Positions 34,240 through 45,503 of a DNA stretch of 64,000 nt are shown here, piece by piece. The stretch's first letter is position 1. Each line of letters begins with the position of its first letter. The notes beneath the pieces are model-generated. The model worked only from the letters and a program-made list of their open reading frames with translations. It was not told the origin of the DNA and made no database searches. Source of the stretch: Prorocentrum cordatum (lineage: Eukaryota; Sar; Dinophyceae; Prorocentrales; Prorocentraceae); contig CAUYUJ010019608.1 in NCBI GenBank assembly GCA_963575745.1, forward strand, positions 111,527-175,526, written 5' to 3'. The position numbers were made by a program, and so were the translations under genes.

Positions 34240-34620
34240 TTCACGTCCCTGGGCCGCCCAAGCCCCAAAAAAGTATCTAACATGGTGGCCCTGGTTGGAG
34301 CCGCGTGTTTTCACGTGTCCAGGCCACCCCGAGGGAATTCTAACATGGTCGCCCAGAGCTGGAACCACGTGCTTTTACGCGCGCGGGCCGCCCACGTGAA
34401 AGTATCTAACATGTGGTCGTCTGAGCGTTTCCAACGTGGGGGCGTACAAGAGCCAGACAAACTCAATAAAACGACACAAGATGCGTAATCATAAGTTGAC
34501 ACATGTTCTTCGGTGGGTGATTTTGCAATTGTCCCCACTGGAGCATCGAACATGGTGGTCCCAAGCTGGGACCATGTGATTCCAAGTGTCCAAGCCGCCT
34601 AAATTGATATCTAACTTGGT
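34240..34620 (+). repeat. CACGTG-bearing tandem array 4
   Basis: Six degenerate units, including one GTCTGAGCGTTTCCAACGTG variant near 34420. Confidence 0.8.
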
Positions 34621-34779
34621 GACCCCAGGCTGGAACCGCGGTCGCGGTCGTCGCCATCCGCCGTCGTTGTCGTCGTCGGCGTTTCGGCCCCACCTTCTCG
34701 ATGCATACCGCATCGGATTGGGTTCGCCGTAATGGTTTGGCCGGGCTGCGGAACATAATCCTTTCGCAAGGTCTCGACT

Positions 34780-35230
34780 GCAACCAGCTCTGGGCAAGCA
34801 ATGCGCCCAGGCATCTCGCGCTCGACTCTCAGCTCAGTTATGTCAGGATTCGGATGCCAGGGAAGATTTGATCCACGACACAGCATAGCACTGAACTGTG
34901 CAGATTCGCCCCCGTTCGGTTCGTCCCGCTTCCGAACTGACTCGGGTGTTCAACTCGAGCTGGTCGAGCGGCCCGCGCGTGTCGATTGCGGCCACATTTG
35001 CATTTGAATTATGCGTTCAGGCAGCTCGAGCTCAATACCCTAATCAGCTCGATTGGGAGTCGAACGCCACGGGAGACCTGATCCACAATGCAAGACAGCA
35101 CAGCAATTCAAGACGGCATGGCGCGACCCCGAGTTCATCACAGCACAACGCAGCACAGCCCCTGGCTCTGTACATCACCATCGCTATTTTGAGTATTGCA
35201 CTCGCGCGTCGCACAACAGTGGCATTTTGA
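34780..35230 (+). repeat. Two diverged relatives of the 210-bp array unit
   Basis: Both copies keep the blocks CAGTTATGTCAGGATTCGGATGCCAGG or CAGCTCGATTGGGAGTCGAA, GATCCAC.A..., AGCACAGCA and GTACATCACCATCG. They match the unique part of the 10-14 kb superunits but lack the GC-rich CACGTCCCC part. Confidence 0.6.
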
Positions 35231-35629
35231 ACAATGTCCATGCTTCGTGGTTTTGTATGTATTGCGTAGATCGATCATGTCAGGATCAAGTGGCACCAAA
35301 CGTGCCCATCGCGTGCTCATGTCGGCATTCGTAGAACGCCCTTGCGCGCGGGATGTCGCACAATAGCCTGAAAACGTGCGCGTGGTCGCCGCGCGCGCAT
35401 GCTAGAATCCTTCAACAACCTTGGGTGTCGCACGGATTACAACATCGAATTGCACAATACATTAAATATCTCTCTCGAAACAAGAATGCGCTCTTGCGAC
35501 TCTCTGACGAACTCAGAAAGCCACAACTAGTACGCTTGGCATTCTACATACGTGCCTTGGCGTTCGCGCGCGTGTCGAACTCATTCGATATCCCACGCGC
35601 ACGTGCTGGGGGGCGCGATCCAGGTTTTC

Positions 35630-36050
35630 AGGTAAAATCAGGCGGACCAATCGCGCGCGTCGGCCGCGCGCGCATGTCTATATCGTTCCAAAACCGGGAT
35701 GACCGACGCGAGGACACAACCATCGTCATCGGCGTGCTCGGTACCGGCGTCGTCATCGCCCCTGCTGTCGTCATTGTCGCCATCGTCACCAGCGTCACTT
35801 CTGTCGCGTCGACGTCGCCGCGACAACGCGTCCGCCCAAATCATGGACTCGCACTGATGTGTACGCGCGTCAGCGCGGCCTGCGGAACGCGCTGGGACTC
35901 CCAAGCGGTCAGCGCCACCGCGGCCGAGTCGGTCGCGCCAGACTATCTGGCCACTCTGCGCGCAAACCTGCGCGTGGTAGCCTGGCCGCAGCGATGCGCC
36001 AGCCAACGCCGAGCAGCCGTCGCAATCGCAACTGCAGGGGTTCTGTAAAC
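35630..36050 (-). repeat. Asp-rich dispersed repeat D, copy 5 (reverse)
   Basis: Read on the minus strand, the frame 36006-35638 is open for 122 codons and keeps the order ASLRP, WRDRLGRGGADR, a gap-filled middle, Asp/Gly run, HADDDGCVLASVIPVLER, HARAADARDW, as in the forward copies. Confidence 0.65.
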
Positions 36051-36599
36051 CATGTCGCGGGTAAAGGTGGTGGGATGCGTGCGCGAGCGCGGGGGGTGAT
36101 CGCGCGCGAAGGAAAAAAAATCAAACATTCTCAGGTCCGAGAAACAATTAAGATCGACCCCCCGCGGGGGTTGTCCGCGCCCACTGGGGATGTGCAGTGT
36201 ACATGCGATTGTACCCCAATTTTCACTATACATAAAAATCGGTACCATCCCAGGCATGCCAGTATCGACCCCCACCACCGCACCATCCTCTGCAACACAG
36301 CCATAAATGCGCGCATGCGCGGACATCGAAACTCATCGATCTGTCCAGAACCTTTTGGAACAAATTAAGACGGCATGCACAACCACGCGTCGTTGCGCAT
36401 TCATGCCGGCATTGTTCGAAGACCATAGGTTTCCCACTGATTCCGACATCGAATGTGTGGTTTTGCAACACCATTTTCCCACTGAGTTCGAAGCGCGCGC
36501 TCTTGTCAATACAAAAAAAACTGGCATCTCGCGCTCGCACGTCGGACTCATTCGAACACCCTTGCGCGCGTGCTCTGGGGGAAGGGGGGCACGATCCAT

Positions 36600-37060
36600 T
36601 CCAAATCGCACCACGCGCGCCAGTCGCGCGCGTCGGCCGCGCACGCAGGTCACAATCGTTCCAAAACCATGATCACCGACGCAAAGACACCATCATCGCC
36701 ATCGACGTTATGCGCATCGGCGTCGCCGTCACTCTTGCCGTCGTCATTGGCACCATCGTCACCAACGTTGCTACCATCATCTTCGTGTCTGCCGCGTCGA
36801 CGTCGCCACGATACCGTGCCCGCCCGAATCACCGACTCGCACTGATGTGCCCGCGCGTCAGCGCGGCCTGCGGAACGCACTGGGAGGTGCGCACCGGTCA
36901 CACCACCGCGGCCGCGTCGGTCGCGCCAGACTAGCTGGCCTGCGCGCGAGCCTGCGCGCGCTAGCGCGGCCGCACTGATGCGCCGGCCGGCGCCAATCGG
37001 TCATTGCAAACGCCGCCGCTAAAGTTCTGCAGCCCAATTAGCGGGTGAGTGGTGTGATGG
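36600..37060 (-). repeat. Asp-rich dispersed repeat D, copy 6 (reverse)
   Basis: Minus-strand frame 36901-36650 reads VRSAGRADARAHQCESVI then the Asp-rich run and DGVFASVIMVLERL; closest to copy 5. Confidence 0.65.
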
Positions 37061-37244
37061 TTGCGCGAACATGGGAAATGGTCACGCGCGGTGCAAAATT
37101 TTAAATTGCACAACAAAGATTGCACAACCGTTTTGGTTACAAATGCACGGAATAAAAGGACACGCTGACTAACATACGCCGTGCGATAATATTGTGCCTA
37201 CATGTGTCCATACACATACACATACATACACACATATGTATGTA

Positions 37245-37725
37245 TTACACCAGAGAAAACCAAACCAGTGGATGATTTGAAAATAATACTATGGATCTTG
37301 AGATCGATTGTGAGATCGATTGTGAGATCGATAGTGAGATCGATAGTGCGGACGCTTGCAAGGTCGACCGCAAGACCGAAAGCGAAACCGATTCGATGAT
37401 ATTGATAGAGAGATCGATCGCGAGATCGCTCATGCGATCTCTCGTGGGATCGTTTGTGAGATAAATAGTGAGATCGATTGTGAGATCGATGGTGAGAACG
37501 ATAAAGAACTGGGTAATGAGACCGATGGTGAGACCGATCGATAAGAAGATCGACCAAAAACCCGTGACCCCGGGAACCTCGACGCCCAACGAAATCGGCC
37601 CGAAACTAATGACCAAGAACCCGGGAAGCCGGAACCGGGAAGCCAACCGGCGTCCAAAATCGGCGGGACACGTTCGCCAACTCTTTCAACTTCCACGAAG
37701 ACCCCTTCAGTGCAAACACTGATTG
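37245..37725 (+). mobile_element. GATC-rich element, copy 2
   Basis: Same order and orientation as 17401-17852: GATGATTTGAAAAT, GAGATCGAT 12-mers, GACCGATCGATA, CCGGGAA block, ACTTCCACGAAGACCCCTTC and TGCAAACACTGATTGGGGAA. ACATATG is found on both sides (about 37231 and 37729), a possible but imprecise target duplication. Confidence 0.6.
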
Positions 37726-38052
37726 GGGAACATATGCGTTGCGCAAAACATGTTGAACCACTAATTTGTGCAATCGCTGTGACGCAATCGAGATAATGCA
37801 TTGTGAATGCAGTGTATGCTGTGCAATCTACATGGTGCATTTTTCCGTGTTGCAATCGACGAGGCGGCGACGGGGCGGCGACGTCGCGCATGGGGCCGCC
37901 AGGCAGCCGCCCAGGCCCTCGCGACGGGCGGCGACGAAGCGGCGACGGGGAGGCGACGACGAGCCAGACCGCCACCAAGGCGTAAATCCTCAGAAGAGAA
38001 ACGAGAACCCTGACTTGCAAACGCTGTCTGGGAAGTATACACAGATACAACC
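37726..38052. other. Spacer, GCGACG-rich
   Basis: Short CGGCGACGGGGCGGCGAC repeats at 37860-37960. Nothing else recognised. Confidence 0.35.
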
Positions 38053-38288
<236 letters not shown>

Positions 38289-38564
38289 TCGCCTCGTCAG
38301 TTGGGCCCCGCGCGCTTTGGACCCCGCAATTGTTTCTGATGAAATTGCCCGCCGCCGCGCCTGCAGCGCGGAAGGCGTGCGGGATGCAAAAACCTGACCG
38401 CACAAGAACGGGAAGCGCCGTTTTTGCTCATAGCAATGTTTGTCGTCAAAGCTCTGGACGCCAGCGTTCGTACTGGGAGCTCTGGCATTCGAAGCTGCCC
38501 ACGTCATCGTTCGTAATGGAGCCTTGGGATGTCGTGGTCGGTCTCTCGTAGGCCTCTTAACAGC

Positions 38565-39210
38565 AATTCTGAAGCCTCTTGGGGGCCGTTTTTTGGGGCC
38601 GTCTTGGGGGCATCTTGGGGGCCTTTTCGGGGCCTCTTGGGGGCCTCTTGGAGCGTCTTGGGGGGTTCCCGGGGGCCCCCTGGACCCTCCGGGGGGCACG
38701 CGGGGCCGAGGACCCGAAAAGTCCGTTCGTGTACCTCGTCTGGGCCCCTCTAGGAGCCATATTGACGGCTCCTGGGCCGCCGCGAAGCCTCTTGGGGCCG
38801 TTTTGGGGCCGCCTTGGGGCCTTTTGGTGCCTTCTTGGGGCCGTCTTGGGGGCCTCTTGGGCCGTCTTGAGGCGATCTTGGGGGCCTCTTGGGGGCCGTC
38901 TTGGGGCGATCTTGGGGGCCTCTTGGGCCGTCTTGGAGCGTCGGGAAACGGAAAAGGCGAAAACCCCAAAAACTTCCAAAAACTATTCAAAATCATAGAT
39001 GTGTGCCTCTTTGGCGCTCGTGTGAGGCATCTTCGAAGCCTCTTGAGGCGTCTTGGAAGCCTCTTGAGGGCCTCCTGAGCCGTCTTGGAGCTCTCTTGGA
39101 CCGTCCGGAAGCCATCTTAGGGCATCTTGGAACGCTCTAGGGCGGTATTGGAGCGCTCTTGGGCCGTCTTGGAGCCCTTGTGGCCGTCTTGGGCGCGTCT
39201 TGGTCAAATT
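38565..39210 (-). repeat. Reverse-complement GGCCCCCAAGAG minisatellite
   Basis: GGGGGCCTCTTGGGGGCCGTCTTGG units across 640 bp. It is the reverse complement of the block at 6600-7215. Confidence 0.85.
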
Positions 39211-39382
39211 TTTTGAGCGGAATGACATTTTTCCGCAAGTTTCCGGAATCCGCCAGCGAGGTGCGGGATGCGATCGGTACCCCTTAGTTAGAGAAAATTA
39301 AGCCCCTGAGCCAACGGTGCACGCCGGAGACGCTTCCCGTCATCCGCCACCGTGCCACCCTGGCGTGTTGAGGCGCTATAGA

Positions 39383-39636
39383 AGTTTGAAGGGGGCTGGA
39401 TGGCCCAGCCAACAGCTTCGCCTCAGGCGACGCCAAGCTCCAGCTCTGTTGTACCGTAGCAACGATAGTCCCAGTACGATAGGAGATGCCATCTCAAGCA
39501 ATCGGGCAATCCTTTTAGTCTCGATAGCGATTCTATGCCTCGCAGTGAGGAGCAGTCAAAGGTAAGCGACTAGCCACTTGAGCCAACACGACCGCGGGCG
39601 CACGCTCGCACTTACGTCCCTCAGCTCGATTTAGAA
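39383..39636 (-). repeat. 3' LTR
   Basis: Matches 54794-55054 from AGTTTGAAGGGGGCTGGA to TTTAGAA. On the coding strand the LTR runs TTCTAAA...CAAACT, so it lacks the usual TG...CA ends. The inner flank on the coding strand is pyrimidine-rich, not a polypurine tract. Confidence 0.9.
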
Positions 39637-39780
39637 TCGGGGGGGAAGGAGGCGAGGCGTGAGCCCGTCGCCCCTATACAGCAGGCGTAGCAGCTAACCT
39701 ACACAAGGACAGGAAAGGAAGCGGGCCTCAAGGAAGGTGGACCCGCGAGCAAGTTGCCTCGCATGGGTATGACGCACTTA

Positions 39781-40608
39781 TCAGGCGGCGTCAGAACTTG
39801 ATGACTGGCCGGCCCGATACGGAGTATGTCTCTGCAGGTCATGTTTGAAGGTCCGTTTACCTCCCATGACTTGAAGGGGCATGTCTCTGTCGATGCTACC
39901 CTTGGTGTGGCCATCCGCAGGCATATCACGGGTATCACACCACTGAATGCTGTGCACGATTCCACGCTCCATCATCTATCGTATCCAACTGATGTGTCCT
40001 TTAAGGGTACACTCAGGCAGCTTCGACAACTCTTTGCTTGACAAGGACTAAAAAGCAGACTCAGCATCGATGGTCAGAATGACCTTGATGCGCATATCAC
40101 CCAAATCAAATATATCTTTCGAATGAGCGGGCGTGAGCAGCCCCGCGTGGAGCTCGTGAAGGATCGCAACCGTGGACGAACAGTCCTCCAAATTATGGGC
40201 CATTGCTAGTGTCTCTGCTGAATAACTCGAGCGGGCCTGCAAGCGGCGAGACTTGCAACGCGCATCAATCCAGTGAACGACAGGCTTACTAGATAACGTG
40301 CTTCCACGTCGTAGCAGGTTTGCCCCGCGAATACCATAGCCTTTGACGTCGTCATCGGCGTCTCCATTCAGGCGTCGATATCGTGAGTCGCTATGTGAGT
40401 CGACCTCGCCCGTGGGGTTCATCGCCTGGTAGACGACCTTCTGCGGGCAGGCCTGTAGCTTTCTGGTGATCGCGCTCAGCCGTCGCACTTGAATGCTGGT
40501 CGGTTCTTGGACACGTTGTAGAGATACAACATACACCATTAACCACGCCTGGGTGATTACTGCGCAGGCCAGCGCACCCCTTAGACTGACGAACATGTCT
40601 GCCGCCAT
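39781..40608 (-). pseudogene. pol: Retroelement RNase H
   Basis: The frame 40608-40048 (186 codons) reads GALACAVITQAWLMVYVVSL, then DSHSDSRYRRLNGDADDDV, HWIDARCKSRRLQARSSYSAE and VILTIDAESAF. After a frame change, 39975-39781 reads MMERGIVHSIQWCDTRDMPA then DGHTKGSIDRDM, the usual C-terminal 'ADxxTKG' of copia RNase H. It degrades the RNA strand after copying. A diverged hairpin copy at 39749-39762 lies just after the domain. Confidence 0.85.
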
Positions 40609-40624
40609 CTTGGTTGCTTGAGCG

Positions 40625-41693
40625 TCAGCGTCGGCGCCGGTTCGTTCGGGATGTTGTTGAGACTGAGCTGTTGGATATATTCATCTTGATCGAAAGTGAC
40701 GCCCCCGTCCTCGTCCTTGGTGTAGCTCCCAGCACAGTTGGTACATGTGTGTTTGTTGAGTTAACAATTACCAAAAGTATCTGCAACGCATTTGGCAGAT
40801 TTGTCAATGGTGTCCTCAGTACCAGCCATGTTAATGTCATCAACATGCTTGGCCGTGAGCAAGTTACTGCTCGTCTCGGACTCCCCGTCGTAGGACGTGG
40901 GTCGGAGGCCTAATCCTCTGGTGGTTCTTCTGAGCTTAAATGAGAAAGCCCGTGGGGCGTCTTTAGTGCCTGCACCCAGTTTTAAGCACTGCAGGCAATG
41001 CTCTGACTCGTCACACCGCTCGAATCCTGGGAGAGCACGGAGCAGGGTAGCCGATCCAGGCGGCAAAGTAAAACACACCACGCGATCCTTTTCACCAGTA
41101 GCCTCAGCAAGTTCCTGATAGGCCCATCCCTCCAGGAAGGCCATGTTGATGTCGAGGGAAGCAATGATCCACTGCTCCTTGCACACTGCCTTGCTAGCGA
41201 GTAACCTCTGGCTTGGCCGTCTTGCTGTTCCCGACAAGGCTTCTACGTCGAAAGCTTCCAGGTCCATGAAGCCTCGGAGGAACAAGAGTAGCCGGATGGT
41301 ACGTGGCAGTTCGCCCTTCTCGTTCTTCACGAATTTCCATGTGTGCACGTATCTCTAAATCAGGATGTTCGACGCTTTGGATACCTCCTGCATCTTAGTG
41401 CATTTGTTGTCGAACCATGTCTTGAGCTCAGTGAAGAGGGCCTTCGATACTTTATCGGGCTTCGCCTGGATGTCAGCTTTAGAGAGGAGGTCGTCTTCCT
41501 TGACGACCACAGCTCGCTTTGCAGCGGCGGTAGCGTATACTCGCATAGTGGTCACCCGGACGGCATCGAATATCACGTGCTGCTGCTCGGACAAGACTAC
41601 CTTCGACATTTCTGTCGTAAAGCATAGTTCAACGTATGGACCATTTTCGTCTGAGTCGAGTCCGTAAGCTTCGTCTTCGACCATGGTGCACAT
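40625..41693 (-). pseudogene. pol: Retroelement reverse transcriptase (RVT_2)
   Basis: One frame runs from 41693 through a TAG (41355-41357, between SKASNILI and RYVHTWKFV) to 40761, then through a TAA in FGNC*LNKHTC to about 40650. Motifs in order: VHTWKFVKNEKGELPRTIR, motif A ASLDINMAFLEG, TKDAPRAFSFKL, motif B/C region with KHVDDINMAG (the YVDD box, with His for Tyr), then DQDEYIQQLS. A one-base shift near 40645 is needed to enter the RNase H frame. It copies element RNA into DNA. With two stops and one frameshift it is inactive, but otherwise it is the best-preserved part, and it holds no AGQPA hairpin. Confidence 0.9.
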
Positions 41694-42152
41694 GGGGGCG
41701 CAGTACGTCTCCTCGGTATCGGAGTCGCGAGTGCGCCCCCACTTTGGCTGCTATCCCCGCTGCTCATCAACTGCAGTGATCAGCGCGCTCTGATCTGGAA
41801 CCATCTGTGTAGTTATGGTAAAAGAGGTCATCCGGTGGAGTTGCCTCCAACGGTCCCCTTTTCCCCTTGTACTTATGCGTACCACACCTCCACGACATGC
41901 GACTCAATATCAGCTTCTGATTCTTCGTAAATCGTGAAGAGCCGTCCGTCATCATGTGCTGGTTCGGCTTCTGAAGCTTCTCTTGCGGTTTCATCCGGCG
42001 CCGGCGTATCAGCCAATCCCTCAATGTTTGACATGTCCTGGCCAGAACCTGCTTGACGTTTAGTGCACTTCAGGCATTGGATGATTCGTGTATGTGCTGA
42101 TCCAGCTATCAGGTATATTCAGGGCAGTACCTTCTGCTTCGTCGTAATGAAA

Positions 42153-43530
42153 TTATGGGCCCACGTCGCCGTCGCAATGAACCAAAGTGCAGATGTCGGC
42201 ATAAGCAACCGGAGGTAGCTTATGGATACTCTTGGCTAAGCCGACCGAAACTACATTCTCAAGGCGAAAGTCAATTCGGATGAGATTTTGTAGGAACAAA
42301 TGTACCTTAGGAGATAGACGTCTTGCGGTCGCCATCAGAGACGCCCCTTTCTTTGTCGGCACAGAGCCAAAGGTCGCAGCAGGTCTCACCGCTGATAGGC
42401 TGGCTACGAATGTCATAACTGTGCGTAGCGCAGCGCTGTCCGAGCCAATCTCTCGGGCTATGAGTGCTTCAATATTTAATGAATGTCTTGCGTCGCCGCG
42501 TTGCACTTGAACATCTCGATTGCCAACTCGGATGATGACCTGACCCCTTTCGGGATCATTCTCTACAACTGGGAACGGGCCACTCCAGCCTCCCCAGTCA
42601 TCCTTCGTGGTCGTAGGGCGATGGTAGTCGACCAAGTCTCCTGCGTCATAATATTGCTGACCGGAAATTGTAGTCTTAGTGCGTAAGGCACGATTGGTCT
42701 TAGCTACTGATGTGGCCTGTGTGATAGCTTCAATACATGCCGTGCGCATTTGTCTGTTCACGAGAATGACCCGATGTTTCCGTTGGCTGCTCGTGGTCCA
42801 GAACAAGGAGGTCAGGGATCATTGCTGGTTGCCGTCCACATAGAGCGTTGCATGGAGACACCTCGCTCTAGAAGGTGAACGCGCTGGCGGCGAACAAGGC
42901 TTCGTGCAGTAGTATTTGGGTGAACATAAGAGGCATGTCTAACCCATTGAGTTCGGCCTCCATGGCGTGAAGTAAGTGGCGTAGGATGCCATTTCTGGCC
43001 TCGATCGTTGCAACGTGCTGTCCACGCGCACGTATTCTAAGTTCAGTGCCTCTTGCCTTGAGGACTGCTTTCGCAGTGTCGTTGTTAAGGGCCGGTCCAA
43101 ACTGCATCCAGCACTGATGATATGCATCGAGGATACTGGCCCTAGTCTTCTCTGATATTTCAATTCCAGGAGCCTATCGTATACAGCGATCGATAATGTG
43201 GAATATGTTGTGTTCTTGTTTGTGGAACATCAGATCGCATTCCGCTTTCTCATTGAATTTGCCAGGTATTGCAATAGAGGGCATAACAGTTTGTCCAGGC
43301 TTGTCCCAAGCTCTGCTTTCTCGGCATGTGTCACAGACACCTTTGAGGTTGAGTCTGACACTGTCAAGACCTATTTTGCTCAAGATGAGTCTCATCTTGG
43401 GATCCTTCGCATGGAACCAGCGTAAGTGTAGCTTTCGCAACTCGCGTGTTACCAGGCTGGAGTCAAGACTTCGCAAGTTTGTAGATTGATTTGTACATCG
43501 AACCGTGACCAGTCTGGTAGTCGTGGTCAT
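42153..43530 (-). pseudogene. pol: Retroelement integrase
   Basis: The 43530-43174 frame holds the zinc-binding HHCC part (LHLRWFHA ... GVCDTC) and the first catalytic Asp region (AECDLMFHKQEHNIFHIIDR). After frame changes, 43107-42868 reads MQFGPALNNDTAKAVLK ... ATIEARNGILRHLL, which contains the third catalytic residue Glu. Compared with relatives as I recall them, the short segment with the second catalytic Asp, expected between FGPA and LNND, is missing. The C-terminal frame 42806-42153 reads DDWGGWSGPFPVVENDPERG and VQVQRGDARHSLNIEALI, the SH3-like tail. It would join element DNA to the genome; this copy is defective. A hairpin copy lies at 42379-42392. Confidence 0.8.
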
Positions 43531-44199
43531 GCAGCAGGGTTCCCCGCTGGTGGTGGAGGAGCTTCCCCACCTTGTTGACGACCACGTCTGACTCTAACCT
43601 GTGGTAGTCGGAGATGGCCATCCGAACTACCAGCTCCACTCGAGGCAGGTTGCCCTGCAGCAGGCACAGCAGCATGCCCCCCAGAAGTAATGTCGAGACT
43701 GCTCGCGCCCGCGGTGGGTCCGGCTCTCGATCCGGGCCTCGGTGCTCTCAGTCGCGTAAGTGGCGATGCTGCTGGCGCCCCGGGTGGTGGTGCTGCTACC
43801 TCAGCAAGATCTGGAGGTGCAGGTCCTGCTGCCGGCTCGGCGGGAACCGGCGGTATCTGTCCATGATTGTCGGGCAACTTCCAAAGCTTGGCAAACTTGC
43901 ATTTGCCAGGTGTTAGTGCGTGTCCAGGCTTGTTCTTCCCGTAGTTCTTCTTACAGATCGGAGATTCCCAATGGTATAGAGAGAGTGCATGTTAACATTG
44001 TCCGCGCAAGCAGGACAACCGAACCCTCCGGATGGTGGCCCCCTAATCGGGCCATCAGGTTGTCGGGGAAGACTCGGGTCATCCAAATCGCATCCCCTTG
44101 CGTTAGTGACCAGCGCGGTGGACGAATACGGGTAGCCATGGAAAGAATCACGAGTTGCCTGGAAGAGATCGTGTGCGATCTGAACAGCCTCGATAAAGG

Positions 44200-45503
44200 A
44201 GCGACTGCGTCTTTGAAGCATATTGTGCAGCCGTGGACAGTTCCATATTGCATGCCGACGCGTGTTGCTGAGTGCCACTACATCGTTTTCGTTCAAACGG
44301 GGTGGATAAAGGACGATGGTTGGCCATGAACCCGGTCGGCTTTCGCATCAGTACCCCGTGGGAATTACATAAGCCAGTAGTGCATTGTTCCATGTTCACC
44401 TTGCAATTGCCCTTGCTTTTGGCCAACGTAGTCCATGGTGGTATCTGATGCACCCAAGTCCCTACTGGTTGTTCTCATAAGTAAAACCGTCGAAAATCAT
44501 TTTGACGCACAGCCACCTTCACACATAACTTAGAATGTGGTAAAACTTCTTTATGGTGTTCAGGCCAGGTGTCATGTCTAACCTTTGCAGTAAACTAGGA
44601 AGGTAAACCAGTTGTTGTGCAGTTGGGCTGTAGCATGACAACCTTGACGAAACAGACGTCTAGATAATGCATCACTGCATGTTGGACCTCTCTGTGGCCA
44701 AGATCAACGAAAGTGGTTTGGTCGAGGTTTCCTCCTGCAGACAGACCTCGGCTGAATGCCGGTTGAGAGGTGGCTCCAACTCCTCCACGCAATTCTAACA
44801 TATCTACCTTGTTGCGCCGCCCGTAGCACAAGGTGGGGGCTATGGGGAATGCATCTGCGTAGGATTCAGCAGGTTGCCCCGCAAGTAGTGCGATGAAAGT
44901 CTCCTCTCTATCGTCGCTATCCGTGTCGGAGTCCAGAGGTGCACCGGTGTAGTACGTGCTACGCCCGAGTCCTTTCAGGTCGTCTCCACAATCGCCGTTG
45001 CCTGCTTCGACTACATTGGTTATCTTGCGCGGTTTGATGCCAACTTCGTTGTCTGATTTATGTTTTTCTTTTTGTTTAAATATGGCATATGTTGGTAACG
45101 CTGTCTGTCGTTCTGTCTCAGGCGAGCTAGAAGTCGGAAATTCGAGAATAGAGGGGAACGCGCGGCAGCGCTCAATCGAACGGGGAAGGAGACGATCGCC
45201 ATCGACGGTCGCCACTCGCCTTGAGCGTGGGCGCGAGCTGCCATCTCCCAAGAGAGTCCTTTCCGGCTGCTCCCAGTGCAATCGAGTGCGGGCGTTGGTA
45301 ACACCATTGGGCAATGGTGCGTTGTAGTTGTGCCCAGTCGGCTGGTCTTGGATCTTTACGTCCTGGATGATCGCGCTGTCGCCCAGGTTCATCGTCACCC
45401 GTGCCACAACATGGTCCCACTCGGGGCCACTCTTAGGATATGGATACTCAGATGTACATCGGTGTTTGTTTTCTCTGTGTTTTACGTAAGTCCAGTTGGT
45501 CAA
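44200..45503 (-). pseudogene. DNA-methyltransferase-like domain in retroelement
   Basis: After an acidic linker ending in a hairpin copy (44869-44882), the frame reads VDMLELRGGVGATSQPAFSR, then FVDLG, then VVMLQPNCTTTG. These resemble motif I (D-L/M-F/L..GG.GG), the acidic residue after strand 2, and the PPC motif IV of C5-cytosine methyltransferases, with Pro-Asn-Cys in place of Pro-Pro-Cys. The chain continues past a stop at 44595 with DTWPEHHKEVLPHSK, a second stop, EQPVGTWVHQIPPWTTLAK and KPTGFMANHRPL. I recall this block between protease and integrase in dinoflagellate copia polyproteins. Catalytic activity is unproven and this copy is broken by two stops. Confidence 0.65.

Noticed and set aside
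39637-39670. Polypurine tract next to the 3' LTR
   Set aside because: The G-rich run is on the plus strand; for a minus-strand element the purines would have to be on the other strand.
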